64,000 nucleotides of DNA from an uncultured Dorea sp. (GCA_910589275.1 CAJUTH010000002.1:62001-126000); one strand, 5' to 3'. Shown: positions 43,735 to 52,223, counted from the stretch's first letter. The notes: generated by a model not told the origin, from the letters alone. Translations and numbers: made by a program.

Positions 43735-44577
43735 ATGATACGGGTACCGGTTAATAAGATCATTCCATTCAGTTCGGTAGACGGGCCGGGGAACCGGACG
43801 GCAGTATTTCTTCAGGGCTGTAATTTTGACTGCAGATACTGTCATAATCCGGAGACTAGGAATCTGTGTACCGGCTGTATGGAATGTGTGGAGAAATGTC
43901 CCGCGAAGGCGTTGGCAGACAGGGACGGACGAGTGGTATTTGACCCGGCGGCCTGCATAGGCTGCGATACGTGTATCCGTACCTGCAGGTTCGGGTGCAG
44001 CCCAAGGATTCGTTATATGACGCCGGAAGAAGTGATGGCAGAGATCAGAAAGCAGGTTCCGTTCATCCGGGGGATCACCGTATCCGGCGGAGAGTGTACC
44101 CTGTACCCGGAATTTCTCACGGAGTTGTTTGGACTGTGCAGGAAAGAAGGACTGGGAAGGCTGATCGACAGCAACGGTACGCTGGATTTTGCAGAGCATC
44201 CGAAGCTTATGGATGCGATGGACGGAGTGATGCTGGACGTAAAAGCGTGGGATGAGGAAGAACACAGGAAGGTGACGGGAACATCCGGAAGGATGGTGCG
44301 AAAGAATGCCAGAGAACTGGCGGCAGCCGGAAAGCTTTATGAGGTGCGGACCGTGGTGGTCCCGGGCCTGTTTAACTATGAGCAGACGGTCAGGGAGACC
44401 GCGAGACTCCTTGCGCCGTATCTGGTTTGCGGACGAGTCCGGTATAAATTGATCCGATACCGGCAGATTGGTGTAAGAGAACAATATGCAGTCTATCAGA
44501 GCCCCGGGGATGACGTGATGGAGAGCCTTGCCGGCATTGTGAGGGACGAGGGGCTTGGGGATGTGATTGTGATTTAA
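43735..44577 (+). CDS. yjjW: YjjW-family glycyl radical enzyme activase
   Basis: 280 residues; the ATG follows the yjjI stop without a gap. The radical-SAM cysteine motif is in GCNFDCRYCHNPE (CxxxCxxC, ~30-37). Two ferredoxin-like cluster motifs follow: CTGCMECVEKCPAKAL (~46) and CIGCDTCIRTCRFGC (~80). GITVSGGECTLYPEF is the SAM-binding GGE region. It uses SAM and an iron-sulfur cluster to abstract hydrogen from the YjjI glycine, which needs anoxic conditions. Confidence 0.95.
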   Translation: MIRVPVNKIIPFSSVDGPGNRTAVFLQGCNFDCRYCHNPETRNLCTGCMECVEKCPAKALADRDGRVVFDPAACIGCDTCIRTCRFGCSPRIRYMTPEEVMAEIRKQVPFIRGITVSGGECTLYPEFLTELFGLCRKEGLGRLIDSNGTLDFAEHPKLMDAMDGVMLDVKAWDEEEHRKVTGTSGRMVRKNARELAAAGKLYEVRTVVVPGLFNYEQTVRETARLLAPYLVCGRVRYKLIRYRQIGVREQYAVYQSPGDDVMESLAGIVRDEGLGDVIVI

Positions 44578-44622
44578 TATAGAGGGAACAGCGCGGATTT
44601 TACTTAAGGAGGAGGAACAAAA

Positions 44623-46167
44623 GTGGACAAGGCAAGCAACATGAATCAGGACCATGTCGTTCTCCAGATGAAGGATATCGTTAAGAAATTCGGTGATTTC
44701 ACAGCAAATGACCATATTAATTTAACGGTACACAAGGGAGAGGTGCATGCGATCCTTGGAGAGAACGGTGCGGGAAAGAGTACGCTTATGAACGTACTGT
44801 ATGGGATGTATCCGCCCACATCAGGTACGATCTTCTATGATGGAAAAGAGGTTAAGATCGACGGCCCCCAGAAGGCCATTGATCTGGGAATCGGAATGGT
44901 ACACCAGCATTTTATGCTGATCCCGCCCTTTACCGTTACGGAGAATATAGTGCTGGGAATGGAGCCGGGCAGCGGCGTGATCGTGGATATCAAGTCGGCG
45001 AGAGAGAAGATCAAACAGCTTTCCGAGCAGTACAATCTGATGGTTGACCCGGACGCGAAGGTGGAGGATATTTCCGTAGGAATGCAGCAGAGAGTCGAGA
45101 TTTTGAAGGTACTGTACAGAGGTGCGAATCTATTGATCTTAGATGAGCCTACGGCATCCCTGACGCCGCAGGAGATTAACGAGCTGATCGATATCATCCA
45201 TAATCTGACGGCCGACGGGAAGTCCGTGATTATCATTACTCACAAGCTGAAGGAGATCAAAGCGTCGGCGGACCACTGTACGATCATCCGGTCCGGAAAG
45301 TATATCGATACGGTCAATGTGGCGGAGTGCAGCGAGAACGATCTGGCGGCCATGATGGTAGGACGGGACGTTGCCTTTTCGGTAGATAAGAAAGAGATGA
45401 CGCCGGGAGAGGTGGTTCTGGAGGTGAAGGACCTAAAAGCGAAGGATTACCGGGGCGTAGAGATCCTCGACGGGCTGAATATCCGCGTAAGGCAGGGAGA
45501 GATCGTGGGTCTTGCAGGCGTAGACGGCAATGGGCAGACAGAGCTTGTGGAGATTCTCACCGGACTTCGTAAGGGAGAGTCGGGACAGGTGCTGATGAAG
45601 GGTGTGGATTTATTCAACAAGACGCCGAGAGAGACCTTTGACCATGGAATCACCAGTATTCCGGAAGACCGTCAGAAGCACGGGCTTGTGCTTGATTTTA
45701 CCGTGGCTGAGAATCTAATTCTGCAGAATTACGGAGAAAAACAGTTTTCCAATAAAGGAATTTTGAAAAAGGATGCAATACAGCGGTTTGCCGCGGAGAT
45801 GATCGAGAAGTTTGACATCCGGCCCTCCGGCTGTGAGAACCGCCATGTGGGCCAGCTCTCCGGCGGTAATCAGCAGAAGGTGATCATTGCGAGAGAAGTG
45901 ACCAATGATTCGGAACTTCTGATCGCGGTAAATCCTACCCGTGGTCTGGACGTAGGCGCAATTGAGTTCGTACACAAATATCTGGTGGAGCAGAGAAATA
46001 AAAACAGGGCGGTACTTCTGGTTTCCTTTGAGCTGGATGAGATCATGGATCTGTCTGACCGGATTGAGGTTATTTTTGACGGTAAGATTGTGGGAAGCGT
46101 GGCCGGAGCCGACGCGGATGAGAAGGAACTTGGATTCATGATGGCAGGAGGTACGAAGGATGAGTAA
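44623..46167 (+). CDS. Nucleoside ABC transporter ATP-binding protein (two ATPase domains)
   Basis: 514 residues from a GTG with AAGGAGGAGGAAC upstream. The first ATPase half has Walker A GENGAGKSTLMNVLYG, signature ISVGMQQRVEILK and Walker B LLILDEPTASLTP. The second half has a degenerate Walker A, GVDGNGQTELVEIL, and the signature LSGGNQQKVIIARE. This duplicated ribose/nucleoside layout pairs with the two permeases downstream and the BMP-type binding protein upstream. Its end overlaps the next gene by 8 bases. Confidence 0.93.
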   Translation: MDKASNMNQDHVVLQMKDIVKKFGDFTANDHINLTVHKGEVHAILGENGAGKSTLMNVLYGMYPPTSGTIFYDGKEVKIDGPQKAIDLGIGMVHQHFMLIPPFTVTENIVLGMEPGSGVIVDIKSAREKIKQLSEQYNLMVDPDAKVEDISVGMQQRVEILKVLYRGANLLILDEPTASLTPQEINELIDIIHNLTADGKSVIIITHKLKEIKASADHCTIIRSGKYIDTVNVAECSENDLAAMMVGRDVAFSVDKKEMTPGEVVLEVKDLKAKDYRGVEILDGLNIRVRQGEIVGLAGVDGNGQTELVEILTGLRKGESGQVLMKGVDLFNKTPRETFDHGITSIPEDRQKHGLVLDFTVAENLILQNYGEKQFSNKGILKKDAIQRFAAEMIEKFDIRPSGCENRHVGQLSGGNQQKVIIAREVTNDSELLIAVNPTRGLDVGAIEFVHKYLVEQRNKNRAVLLVSFELDEIMDLSDRIEVIFDGKIVGSVAGADADEKELGFMMAGGTKDE

Positions 46168-47233
46168 GAAAAACAGCATTTTAAAAGGGAATGCGGTGTA
46201 TGTATTCCTTTCCATCATTATTGGCTTTATCGTGGGCGCGGTATTGCTTCTCGCAGCCGGCATCAGTCCGGGCGAGGCTTACGGAAAGCTTGCGGACGGA
46301 ATATTCGGACAGACCAAGTATATTGTGTGGAGCATTGTCTATGCGAGTCCGTTAATTTTTACGGGCTTAAGCGTTGCCTTTTCTTTTAAGACAGGCGTAT
46401 TTAATATCGGCGCGGAGGGTCAGTTTGTTGTGGGTTCTCTTGCGGCCTGCGCAGTAGGGATTCTGGTGAAGGCGCCGGGACCGGTCCATGTGCTGCTTTG
46501 TATTCTGGCGGCTATGATCGCCGGAGGTTTATGGGGGGCGATCGTGGGCGTTCTGAAGGTAAAAAGAGGGGTGCACGAGGTCCTTTCCTATATCATGTTT
46601 AACTGGATTGCCTTCTATCTGTCCAACTATGTGGTGAACTTAAAGTCCATCCACAGAAGCGGCGGCGGAGAAGCTACCAAGGATATTGCGGACACGGCAA
46701 GAATGAAGCTGCCGGACGGGATTGTAGCGGCGACGCGCTGCAGCGCTGCAAACTGGGGAATTTCTCTGGCGATCGCAGCGGCGGTTTTAATCTGGTTCAT
46801 TATGAATAAGACAACCCTTGGCTATCAGCTCCGCGCGGTAGGTTTCAGCAAGAGCGCGGCAGAGTACGGCGGCATTAATACCAGCAGGAATTTCCTGACG
46901 GCGATGTCTATATCCGGCGCGCTGGCTGGACTGGGCGGAGCAGTACAGGTGCTTGGCATGTCCGGGCGTATCAGCCAGTTTGCGAGTCAGGAACAGTTTG
47001 GATTTCAGGGAATTACCGTTGCCTTGATCGCGTCCTCCAATCCGATCGGCTGTATTTTCGCTGGTCTGTTCTATGGGGCGATGAAGTACGGCGGAACCAA
47101 GCTCAGTCTTGTAAACGCGCCTTCCGAGGTGGTAGACATCATCATGGGAACGATCATTCTCTTTATAGCGATCTCTCATATCTTTAAGATGATCGTGTCA
47201 AAGAGACTTCATAAGAAAGAGGGAGGTAACTAG
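46160..47233 (+). CDS. Nucleoside ABC transporter permease 1
   Basis: 357 residues with about ten hydrophobic segments. The BPD_transp_2 hallmarks are FNIGAEGQFVVGSLAACAVG (~80) and GYQLRAVGFSKSAAEYGGIN (~225). The longer of the two permeases, it corresponds to the NupB/YufP type. It overlaps the ATPase gene start and is followed within 2 bases by the second permease. Confidence 0.92.
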   Translation: MSKKNSILKGNAVYVFLSIIIGFIVGAVLLLAAGISPGEAYGKLADGIFGQTKYIVWSIVYASPLIFTGLSVAFSFKTGVFNIGAEGQFVVGSLAACAVGILVKAPGPVHVLLCILAAMIAGGLWGAIVGVLKVKRGVHEVLSYIMFNWIAFYLSNYVVNLKSIHRSGGGEATKDIADTARMKLPDGIVAATRCSAANWGISLAIAAAVLIWFIMNKTTLGYQLRAVGFSKSAAEYGGINTSRNFLTAMSISGALAGLGGAVQVLGMSGRISQFASQEQFGFQGITVALIASSNPIGCIFAGLFYGAMKYGGTKLSLVNAPSEVVDIIMGTIILFIAISHIFKMIVSKRLHKKEGGN

Positions 47234-47234
47234 A

Positions 47235-48170
47235 ATGGATGTATTGATTAAAGATTTAGGGCTGCTAATTAATGCCATGCTGATTGCGACGCCTCCGCTT
47301 CTGTTTGCGGCGCTTGGTTCCTGCTTTTCAGAGAGGAGCGGCGTGATCAATATCGGAATTGAGGGAATGATGACCATCGGGGCGTTTACCGGAGCTGTTG
47401 TGGCGTATTTTACCGGGAACGGCTGGGTAGGCTTCCTGTGCGGCGGCCTTGCGGGAGCTGTGTTCGGAGTGATCCACGCCGTTGCATGCGTAAGCTTTGG
47501 CGCGGACCAGACCATCGCGGGGACGGCAATCAATTTCCTTGCGCCGGGGCTTGCGGTCTTCCTGTGTAAAGCAATGTTCGATAACTCTTCGGACTCCCCG
47601 GCTCTGGATACGGCTGCGAAGCTTCCGAAGATGTTTAACGGAGTATTTAAGTCCGGTTCGTTCTTATATAACGTACTTTGTACCTATCCGGTGGCATACT
47701 TGTGTTTCGCGCTGGCAATACTGATAGGGTTCGTATTTTATAAAACAAAGTTCGGCATGCGCCTGAGGGCGGTAGGCGAGCATCCGCAGGCCTGCGAGAC
47801 GCTTGGGATCAATGTGTTCCGCACCCGTTATATCTGTGTGATCCTGTCCGGATTCTTGGCCGGACTTGGCGGAGCCTTTGTGACGCTGGCAACCGTAAGC
47901 CAGTTCAGGCCCAGCGTTATTGTAGGGCAGGGCTTTATTGCCATCGCCGCGGTAATTTTTGGAAAGTTTGATCCGGTCGGCTCCATGAAGGCGTGCCTGT
48001 TGTTCGGGTTCTGTAATGGAGTGAAGGCGCTCCTAGGAGGAAGCAACGTGGTATCGCCGAACCTGATCTCTATGATTCCGTATGTTGTGACAATCCTTGC
48101 TCTGGTATTATTTGTGGGACAGTCCAGAGTTCCGGCAGCCAACGGCAAGCCGTATATGAAGTCAAAGTAG
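47235..48170 (+). CDS. Nucleoside ABC transporter permease 2
   Basis: 311 residues with about eight to nine hydrophobic segments. GVINIGIEGMMTIGAFTGAV (~35) and GMRLRAVGEHPQACETLGIN (~175) are the same family marks as in the first permease; it corresponds to the NupC/YufQ type. The two permeases form the heterodimeric channel. AGGGAGGTAACTAGA precedes the ATG. Confidence 0.92.
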   Translation: MDVLIKDLGLLINAMLIATPPLLFAALGSCFSERSGVINIGIEGMMTIGAFTGAVVAYFTGNGWVGFLCGGLAGAVFGVIHAVACVSFGADQTIAGTAINFLAPGLAVFLCKAMFDNSSDSPALDTAAKLPKMFNGVFKSGSFLYNVLCTYPVAYLCFALAILIGFVFYKTKFGMRLRAVGEHPQACETLGINVFRTRYICVILSGFLAGLGGAFVTLATVSQFRPSVIVGQGFIAIAAVIFGKFDPVGSMKACLLFGFCNGVKALLGGSNVVSPNLISMIPYVVTILALVLFVGQSRVPAANGKPYMKSK

Positions 48171-48179
48171 GTGAAAATC

Positions 48180-48626
48180 ATGATCGACAGAGAAAACTTA
48201 TGCGGAAAGGCGCTGGAAATGAGAGCCAGAGCCTATACCCCTTATTCACACTTTAATGTGGGGGCGGCGCTTTTGTGTAAGGACGGGAGTATCTATACAG
48301 GATGCAATATTGAAAATGCAGCCTACACTCCTGCGAACTGTGCGGAGAGAACGGCTTTTTTTAAAGCGGTCAGCGATGGGAAACGGGAGTTTACAGCGAT
48401 TGCGATAGCCGGAGGAAATGAGACGGCAGAGAGCTTGGATTACTGCGCGCCCTGCGGAGTGTGCAGACAGGTGATGAAGGAGTTCTGCGGAGCTTCCTTT
48501 GAGGTGATTCTGGCGAAAACCCAGAAGGATTACCGGGTGTTTACTTTAGAAGAGCTTTTGCCGATGGGATTTGGACCGGAGAATTTAGAGAAGAAAATGC
48601 TGTATAAGGCGGATGAAGAATTATGA
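48180..48626 (+). CDS. cdd: Cytidine deaminase
   Basis: About 148 residues from the ATG at 48180 (TAGGTGA upstream); a GTG at 48171 would add three residues. The motifs are YTPYSHFNVGAALLC, the zinc/proton-shuttle TPANCAERTAFF (~50) and PCGVCRQVMKEF (~88). The zinc ligands are three cysteines, the small homotetrameric type. It turns (deoxy)cytidine into (deoxy)uridine, the substrate of the operon's Udp and Udk. Its end overlaps add by 4 bases (ATGA). Confidence 0.95.
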   Translation: MIDRENLCGKALEMRARAYTPYSHFNVGAALLCKDGSIYTGCNIENAAYTPANCAERTAFFKAVSDGKREFTAIAIAGGNETAESLDYCAPCGVCRQVMKEFCGASFEVILAKTQKDYRVFTLEELLPMGFGPENLEKKMLYKADEEL

Positions 48627-49597
48627 AGTTAGAAGAACTAATCAAACTGCCTAAGATAGAGCAGCACTGTCATCTGGATGGTTCCCTTTCCAAAAGTTTT
48701 GTGGAAAAAAGATTGGGGCGGAAGGTGCAAAACTTAGAGCTTCACGTGCCGGAGGACTGCACCAGTTTGAATGAGTATCTGGACAAATTCGTTCTGCCCT
48801 GCAGCCTTATCGAAGATGCAAAAGGGCTTGAGGATGCTGGTTATGACTTTATCAGCCAGATGAAAGAAGAACATGTTGTATATACCGAGGTGCGGTTTGC
48901 ACCGTTAAACCCGATCCATGAATCGTTAAGTCTGGAACAGGTTCTAGAATCCCTTCTTACAGGGCTTGAGAAAGGAAAGCGCGAATTTGGCGTAGAGTAC
49001 AATGTGATTGTATGCGCTATGAGGCATCACAGCGAGGAGACCAACCTCAGGATGTTCCGTGCGGCAAGGGAATTTTTAGGAGAGGGCGTCTGCGCGGGAG
49101 ATCTTGCAGGAGCGGAGGCGCTTTTTCCTATGAGCGGCTTCCGGAATTTGTTTGCAGAGGTTCGGGGGCTTGGGCTTCCGTTTACGATTCACGCGGGAGA
49201 ATGCGGCAATGTACAAAATATTGCAGACGCGATAGCGGCAGGAGCCGGACGTATCGGCCACGGCATTGCCATGAGAGGGAATGGGAAGGTGCAGCAGCTC
49301 TGTAAAGAGAAGGGAATCGGAATTGAGATGTGTCCGATCAGCAATCTCCAGACCAGAACGGTAGAGGACCCTTCTGAGTATCCGCTGAGGGAATTTTTAG
49401 ACGCGGGACTTGCGGTGACGATTAATACAGATAACCGGACGGTGAGCAATACAACCCTGTCAAAGGAATTGGAATTTGTACAAAGGGTATATGGGATTAC
49501 TGACGCCGAAATTATACAGATGATGAAGAACGCAGTAGATACTTTGTTTGCAGACGATAGTGTAAAGGACAAGCTGCTGAAATTATATGAAAGATAG
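48623..49597 (+). CDS. add: Adenosine deaminase
   Basis: 324 residues. Zinc-binding HCHLDGSL near residue 12, FTIHAGECG near 190 (catalytic His-Ala-Gly-Glu), GHGIAM, and SNLQTRTV with INTDNRTVSNTTL near 275. The aspartate pair seen in many animal enzymes reads Asp-Asn here, as in several Firmicute Add proteins. It turns (deoxy)adenosine into (deoxy)inosine, entering purine salvage. It is translationally coupled to cdd. Confidence 0.93.
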   Translation: MKLEELIKLPKIEQHCHLDGSLSKSFVEKRLGRKVQNLELHVPEDCTSLNEYLDKFVLPCSLIEDAKGLEDAGYDFISQMKEEHVVYTEVRFAPLNPIHESLSLEQVLESLLTGLEKGKREFGVEYNVIVCAMRHHSEETNLRMFRAAREFLGEGVCAGDLAGAEALFPMSGFRNLFAEVRGLGLPFTIHAGECGNVQNIADAIAAGAGRIGHGIAMRGNGKVQQLCKEKGIGIEMCPISNLQTRTVEDPSEYPLREFLDAGLAVTINTDNRTVSNTTLSKELEFVQRVYGITDAEIIQMMKNAVDTLFADDSVKDKLLKLYER

Positions 49598-49659
49598 CCT
49601 GCCGTACAATGGTCCATGAGAGAGCAGGTTACTGTTTACACAGGGAAGGAATGGTTCGT

Positions 49660-50850
49660 ATGAAAAAATATAACAGAATATTTGTTGTGGTGCTGGATTC
49701 GCTGGGAATCGGCCATCTGCCGGATGCGGAGAGATTCGGGGATGTGGGCGCAGATACCTTTGGGAACATTTTAAAGACGATGGGTACTTTAAACATCCCC
49801 AACCTGCAGAAGCTTGGCTTGGTAAACCTCCATCCGGCAGGAACTTTGCAGCCGGTTAAGCGGCCGATGGCCCGGTATACGGCGCTGGGCGAGACCAGCA
49901 ACGGCAAGGATACCATGACCGGGCACTGGGAGATGATGGGGATTTATACGGAGAAGCCGTTTATTACATTTACGGAGACGGGATTTCCGAAGGAATTGAT
50001 CGAGGAGCTGGAGAAACGCTGTGGGAAACGGGTGATCGGAAATAAGAGCGCCAGCGGTACGGAGATTATCGAGGAACTGGGAGAGGAAGAGATACAGACC
50101 GGGGCGATGATCGTTTATACGTCAGCGGATTCTGTACTTCAGATCTGCGGAAACGAAGAAACCTTTGACCTTGTGAATCTGTACCGCTGCTGCGAGATTG
50201 CAAGAGAGCTGACCATGAAGGATGAATGGCGCGTAGGAAGGATTATTGCAAGACCCTATGTGGGTAAGAAGAAGGGCGAGTTTAAGCGCACCAGCAACCG
50301 CCATGATTACGCCTTAAAGCCCACCGGAAGGACTGTTTTAAATGCGATGAAGGACGCGGGGCTTGATGTGATCGGCGTAGGAAAGATCAACGATATCTTC
50401 TGCGGCGAGGGAATTACCGAGACAAACCGGTCGAACAGTTCGGTACATGGCATGGAGCAAACGATTGAGATCTGCCGGAGGGATTTTCATGGACTCTGCT
50501 TTACGAATCTGGTAGATTTTGACGCGCTGTGGGGCCATAGAAGGAACCCCAAAGGGTATGGGGAAGAGATTGAGAAGTTTGATAAGAATTTAGGCGTACT
50601 CTTAGAAGAGTTGAGAGAAGACGACCTGCTGATTCTGACGGCGGATCATGGGAACGACCCCACATACACCGGAACTGACCATACCAGAGAGTATGTACCG
50701 TTCTTGGCGTATGCTAAGACCATGAAAGAAGGCGGAAAGATACCGGAGCAGGATACCTTTGCGGTGATCGGGGCGACGATTGCGGAGAACTTCGGCGTCT
50801 TGATGCCTGAGAATACGATCGGGCATTCCATTCTGAAAGAACTGGAATAG
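49660..50850 (+). CDS. deoB: Phosphopentomutase
   Basis: About 396 residues from the ATG at 49660, preceded by GGGAAGGAATGG; in-frame ATGs at 49609 and 49651 give a non-homologous leader. Metal and phosphate motifs: VVLDSLGIGHLPDA, GKDTMTGHWEMMG (phosphorylated Thr region, ~85), IGVGKINDIF and LTADHGNDPTYTGTDHTREY (~325). It interconverts (deoxy)ribose 1-phosphate and 5-phosphate, linking Udp products to central metabolism. A deoC aldolase is not in the window. Confidence 0.95.
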   Translation: MKKYNRIFVVVLDSLGIGHLPDAERFGDVGADTFGNILKTMGTLNIPNLQKLGLVNLHPAGTLQPVKRPMARYTALGETSNGKDTMTGHWEMMGIYTEKPFITFTETGFPKELIEELEKRCGKRVIGNKSASGTEIIEELGEEEIQTGAMIVYTSADSVLQICGNEETFDLVNLYRCCEIARELTMKDEWRVGRIIARPYVGKKKGEFKRTSNRHDYALKPTGRTVLNAMKDAGLDVIGVGKINDIFCGEGITETNRSNSSVHGMEQTIEICRRDFHGLCFTNLVDFDALWGHRRNPKGYGEEIEKFDKNLGVLLEELREDDLLILTADHGNDPTYTGTDHTREYVPFLAYAKTMKEGGKIPEQDTFAVIGATIAENFGVLMPENTIGHSILKELE

Positions 50851-50890
50851 CAGATGAGGAAGATGCGGGATAGACAGGAGGAAGTAGCGT

Positions 50891-51238
50891 ATGTTGTTTG
50901 TGAATTATCCGAAATGTTCGACCTGTAAGAAGGCGGAAAAATGGCTGAAAGACCACGGATTAGAGTATGAATCAAGGAATATCAAGGAGGAGAATCCGAC
51001 GGAGGAAGAGCTGAGAGAGTGGATTCGGCGCAGCGGCCTTCCGATTAAGCGGTTTTTCAATACCAGCGGAATGCTTTACCGGGAACTGGGGCTGAAAGAT
51101 AAACTTGCAGAGATAACGGACGCAGAGCAGACCGCGCTGCTGGCCACGGACGGCATGCTGGTGAAGAGGCCGCTCTTGGTGACGGAGGATGCTGTCAAGG
51201 TTGGATTTCGGGAGGCAGAGTGGAGGACGCTTCTGTAA
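50891..51238 (+). CDS. ArsC/Spx-superfamily thioredoxin-fold protein
   Basis: 115 residues with AGGAGGAAGTAGCGT before the ATG. NYPKCSTCKKAEKWL has the CxxC of the Spx/MgsR/YffB group, and VKRPLLVTEDAVKVGF is the conserved cis-proline region. RFFNTSGMLYRELGLKDKL matches the arsenate-reductase-like family. No ars genes are near. It is more likely a thiol protein or a regulator of unknown target than an arsenate reductase. It sits at the operon's end with a repair-like gene. Confidence 0.85.
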   Translation: MLFVNYPKCSTCKKAEKWLKDHGLEYESRNIKEENPTEEELREWIRRSGLPIKRFFNTSGMLYRELGLKDKLAEITDAEQTALLATDGMLVKRPLLVTEDAVKVGFREAEWRTLL

Positions 51239-51242
51239 AGGT

Positions 51243-51599
51243 ATGGATTTTTATGAGAGAGTCAGGCTGGTGTGTCTTGAGATTCCCTATGGACGGGCGG
51301 CATCCTACGGACAGATCGCTCTGCTGTGTGGGAAACCAAACAATTCCAGACAGGTTGGATATGCGCTCCGGACGGGGAAAGCCGGAGAAGGGATACCGGC
51401 GCATCGTATTGTGAATGCCAGAGGAATCTTAAGCGGCGCCAATGCATTTGCAGCGCCGGATCTGCAGAAGCGTTTACTGGAAGGAGAAGGCGTGGAAGTG
51501 GAACTGACAGACAAAGGCTGGAAAGTAGACTTAAGGAAATATGGTTTTAAGCCGTCAGCAGAGGACGCGGAAAGATTTTACCGGATGTTTCAGGAATAA
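51243..51599 (+). CDS. Alkyltransferase-like protein (MGMT fold without reactive cysteine)
   Basis: 118 residues from the ATG at 51243, 4 bases after the previous stop. The winged helix of the MGMT/Ada C-terminal domain is clear (IPYGRAASYGQIALLCGKPN, RQVGYALRTG). The active-site motif, PCHR in true O6-alkylguanine methyltransferases, reads PAHRIVNARG, so the acceptor cysteine is replaced by alanine. This defines alkyltransferase-like (ATL) proteins, which bind O6-alkylguanine and hand it to nucleotide excision repair. The tail after ~95 (KYGFKPSAEDAERFYRMF) is a short extension. Confidence 0.9.
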   Translation: MDFYERVRLVCLEIPYGRAASYGQIALLCGKPNNSRQVGYALRTGKAGEGIPAHRIVNARGILSGANAFAAPDLQKRLLEGEGVEVELTDKGWKVDLRKYGFKPSAEDAERFYRMFQE

Positions 51600-51612
51600 G
51601 GAGTGGAGAAGA

Positions 51613-51834
51613 ATGTTTGGCAGGCCCAAAAAGCAGGAGAAGAAAAGCTATGACAGAGAGAAAAAAGAGCCTGTAATACGAAGTAGTATCTGCACCGGGG
51701 AAAAGGTGGCAGGCTTTAAAGACAAAGAAACCGGAAGGTTTGAAGACATCCTGCTTCTGAAGACGGAAGAGGATTTGGACGGATTCTGTGAGATATATGG
51801 AATAGAGAAAAAAGAAATAAAAACGATTTATTAA
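51613..51834 (+). CDS. Small conserved-looking protein, function unknown
   Basis: 73 residues from the ATG at 51613, with AAGGAGTGGAGAAGA upstream. A basic N-terminus (FGRPKKQEKKSYDREKKEP) is followed by a compact part with VIRSSICTGEKVAGFKDKET and LLLKTEEDLDGFCEIYGI. I recall similar short proteins in related clostridia without a defined role. It is the last gene before a terminator. Confidence 0.7.
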   Translation: MFGRPKKQEKKSYDREKKEPVIRSSICTGEKVAGFKDKETGRFEDILLLKTEEDLDGFCEIYGIEKKEIKTIY

Positions 51835-51835
51835 G

Positions 51836-51865
51836 GGCAGCCGGGCTTGAACCGGCTGTCTTTTT
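51836..51865 (+). terminator. Terminator of the nucleoside operon
   Basis: GGCAGCCGG (51836-51844) pairs with CCGGCTGTC (51852-51860), one G-U pair, followed by TTTTT. It is the first strong terminator after the promoter near 39.4 kb. Confidence 0.88.
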
Positions 51866-51904
51866 CTATGATAGAAGAAACCTATGGCGTTAACTCTCAG
51901 AAAG

Positions 51905-52130
51905 TTACAGTTCACAGGGCGTCTGCCCCTTGCGGAGAGCATAGGCATAGGAGACAGGGCGAGACAACATTCCAGTGAACCCAGTACCAACGTAGTCTAA
52001 GAAGTTCAGGAATGCCTTCGCTCCTAAGACTACGTAAGCACTGGTTTCACTTCCATTAAAAACGTCTCTAAAATGCCCTGTCTCCTATGCCTATGCTCTC
52101 CGCAAGGGGCAGACGTCCTGCGAACTGTAA
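51905..52130. repeat. 226-nt near-perfect palindromic element
   Basis: The outer arms 51905-51960 and 52075-52130 are inverted copies matching at 54 of 56 bases; the arms start TTACAGTTC and contain TGCCCCTTGCGGAGAGC. An inner pair, 51975-52001 and 52024-52050, matches at 22 of 27 bases (GTGAA...ACGTAGTCT). The whole element could fold into one long hairpin as RNA or DNA. No coding frame is seen. It lies between the operon terminator and the XRE operator region. It resembles a MITE-like or REP-like intergenic element. Confidence 0.8.
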
Positions 52131-52145
52131 TTGTCCGGAAAATAA

Positions 52146-52163
52146 TGACAAAAAAAGTTGTCA
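52146..52163. promoter_or_regulatory. Operator 1 of the XRE regulator gene
   Basis: TGACAA-AAAAAG-TTGTCA, the first of three copies of a TTGACAA/TTGTCAA dyad. It lies upstream of the -35 box. Confidence 0.75.
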
Positions 52164-52170
52164 TTTTGTA

Positions 52171-52199
52171 TTGACAAAGAAAGTTGTCAATGATATAGT
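52171..52199 (+). promoter_or_regulatory. Promoter of the XRE-DUF3169 operon with operator 2
   Basis: The -35 box TTGACA (52171-52176) is the left half of operator 2, TTGACAA-AGAAAG-TTGTCAA (52171-52190). The -10 box TATAGT (52194-52199) follows after 17 bases. A protein bound here would block RNA polymerase, so negative autoregulation is the natural reading. Confidence 0.8.
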
Positions 52200-52203
52200 G
52201 TAA

Positions 52204-52223
52204 TTGACAAGAAAAGTTGTCAA
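52204..52223. promoter_or_regulatory. Operator 3 of the XRE regulator gene
   Basis: TTGACAA-GAAAAG-TTGTCAA, just downstream of the -10 box near the expected transcription start. The three dyad centres are spaced about 26 and 33 bases apart. Confidence 0.78.

Noticed and set aside
50891..51238. Arsenate reductase for arsenic resistance.
   Set aside because: No arsR, arsB or acr3 genes nearby; the CxxC thioredoxin-fold family also includes Spx/YffB-type proteins, which fits better.
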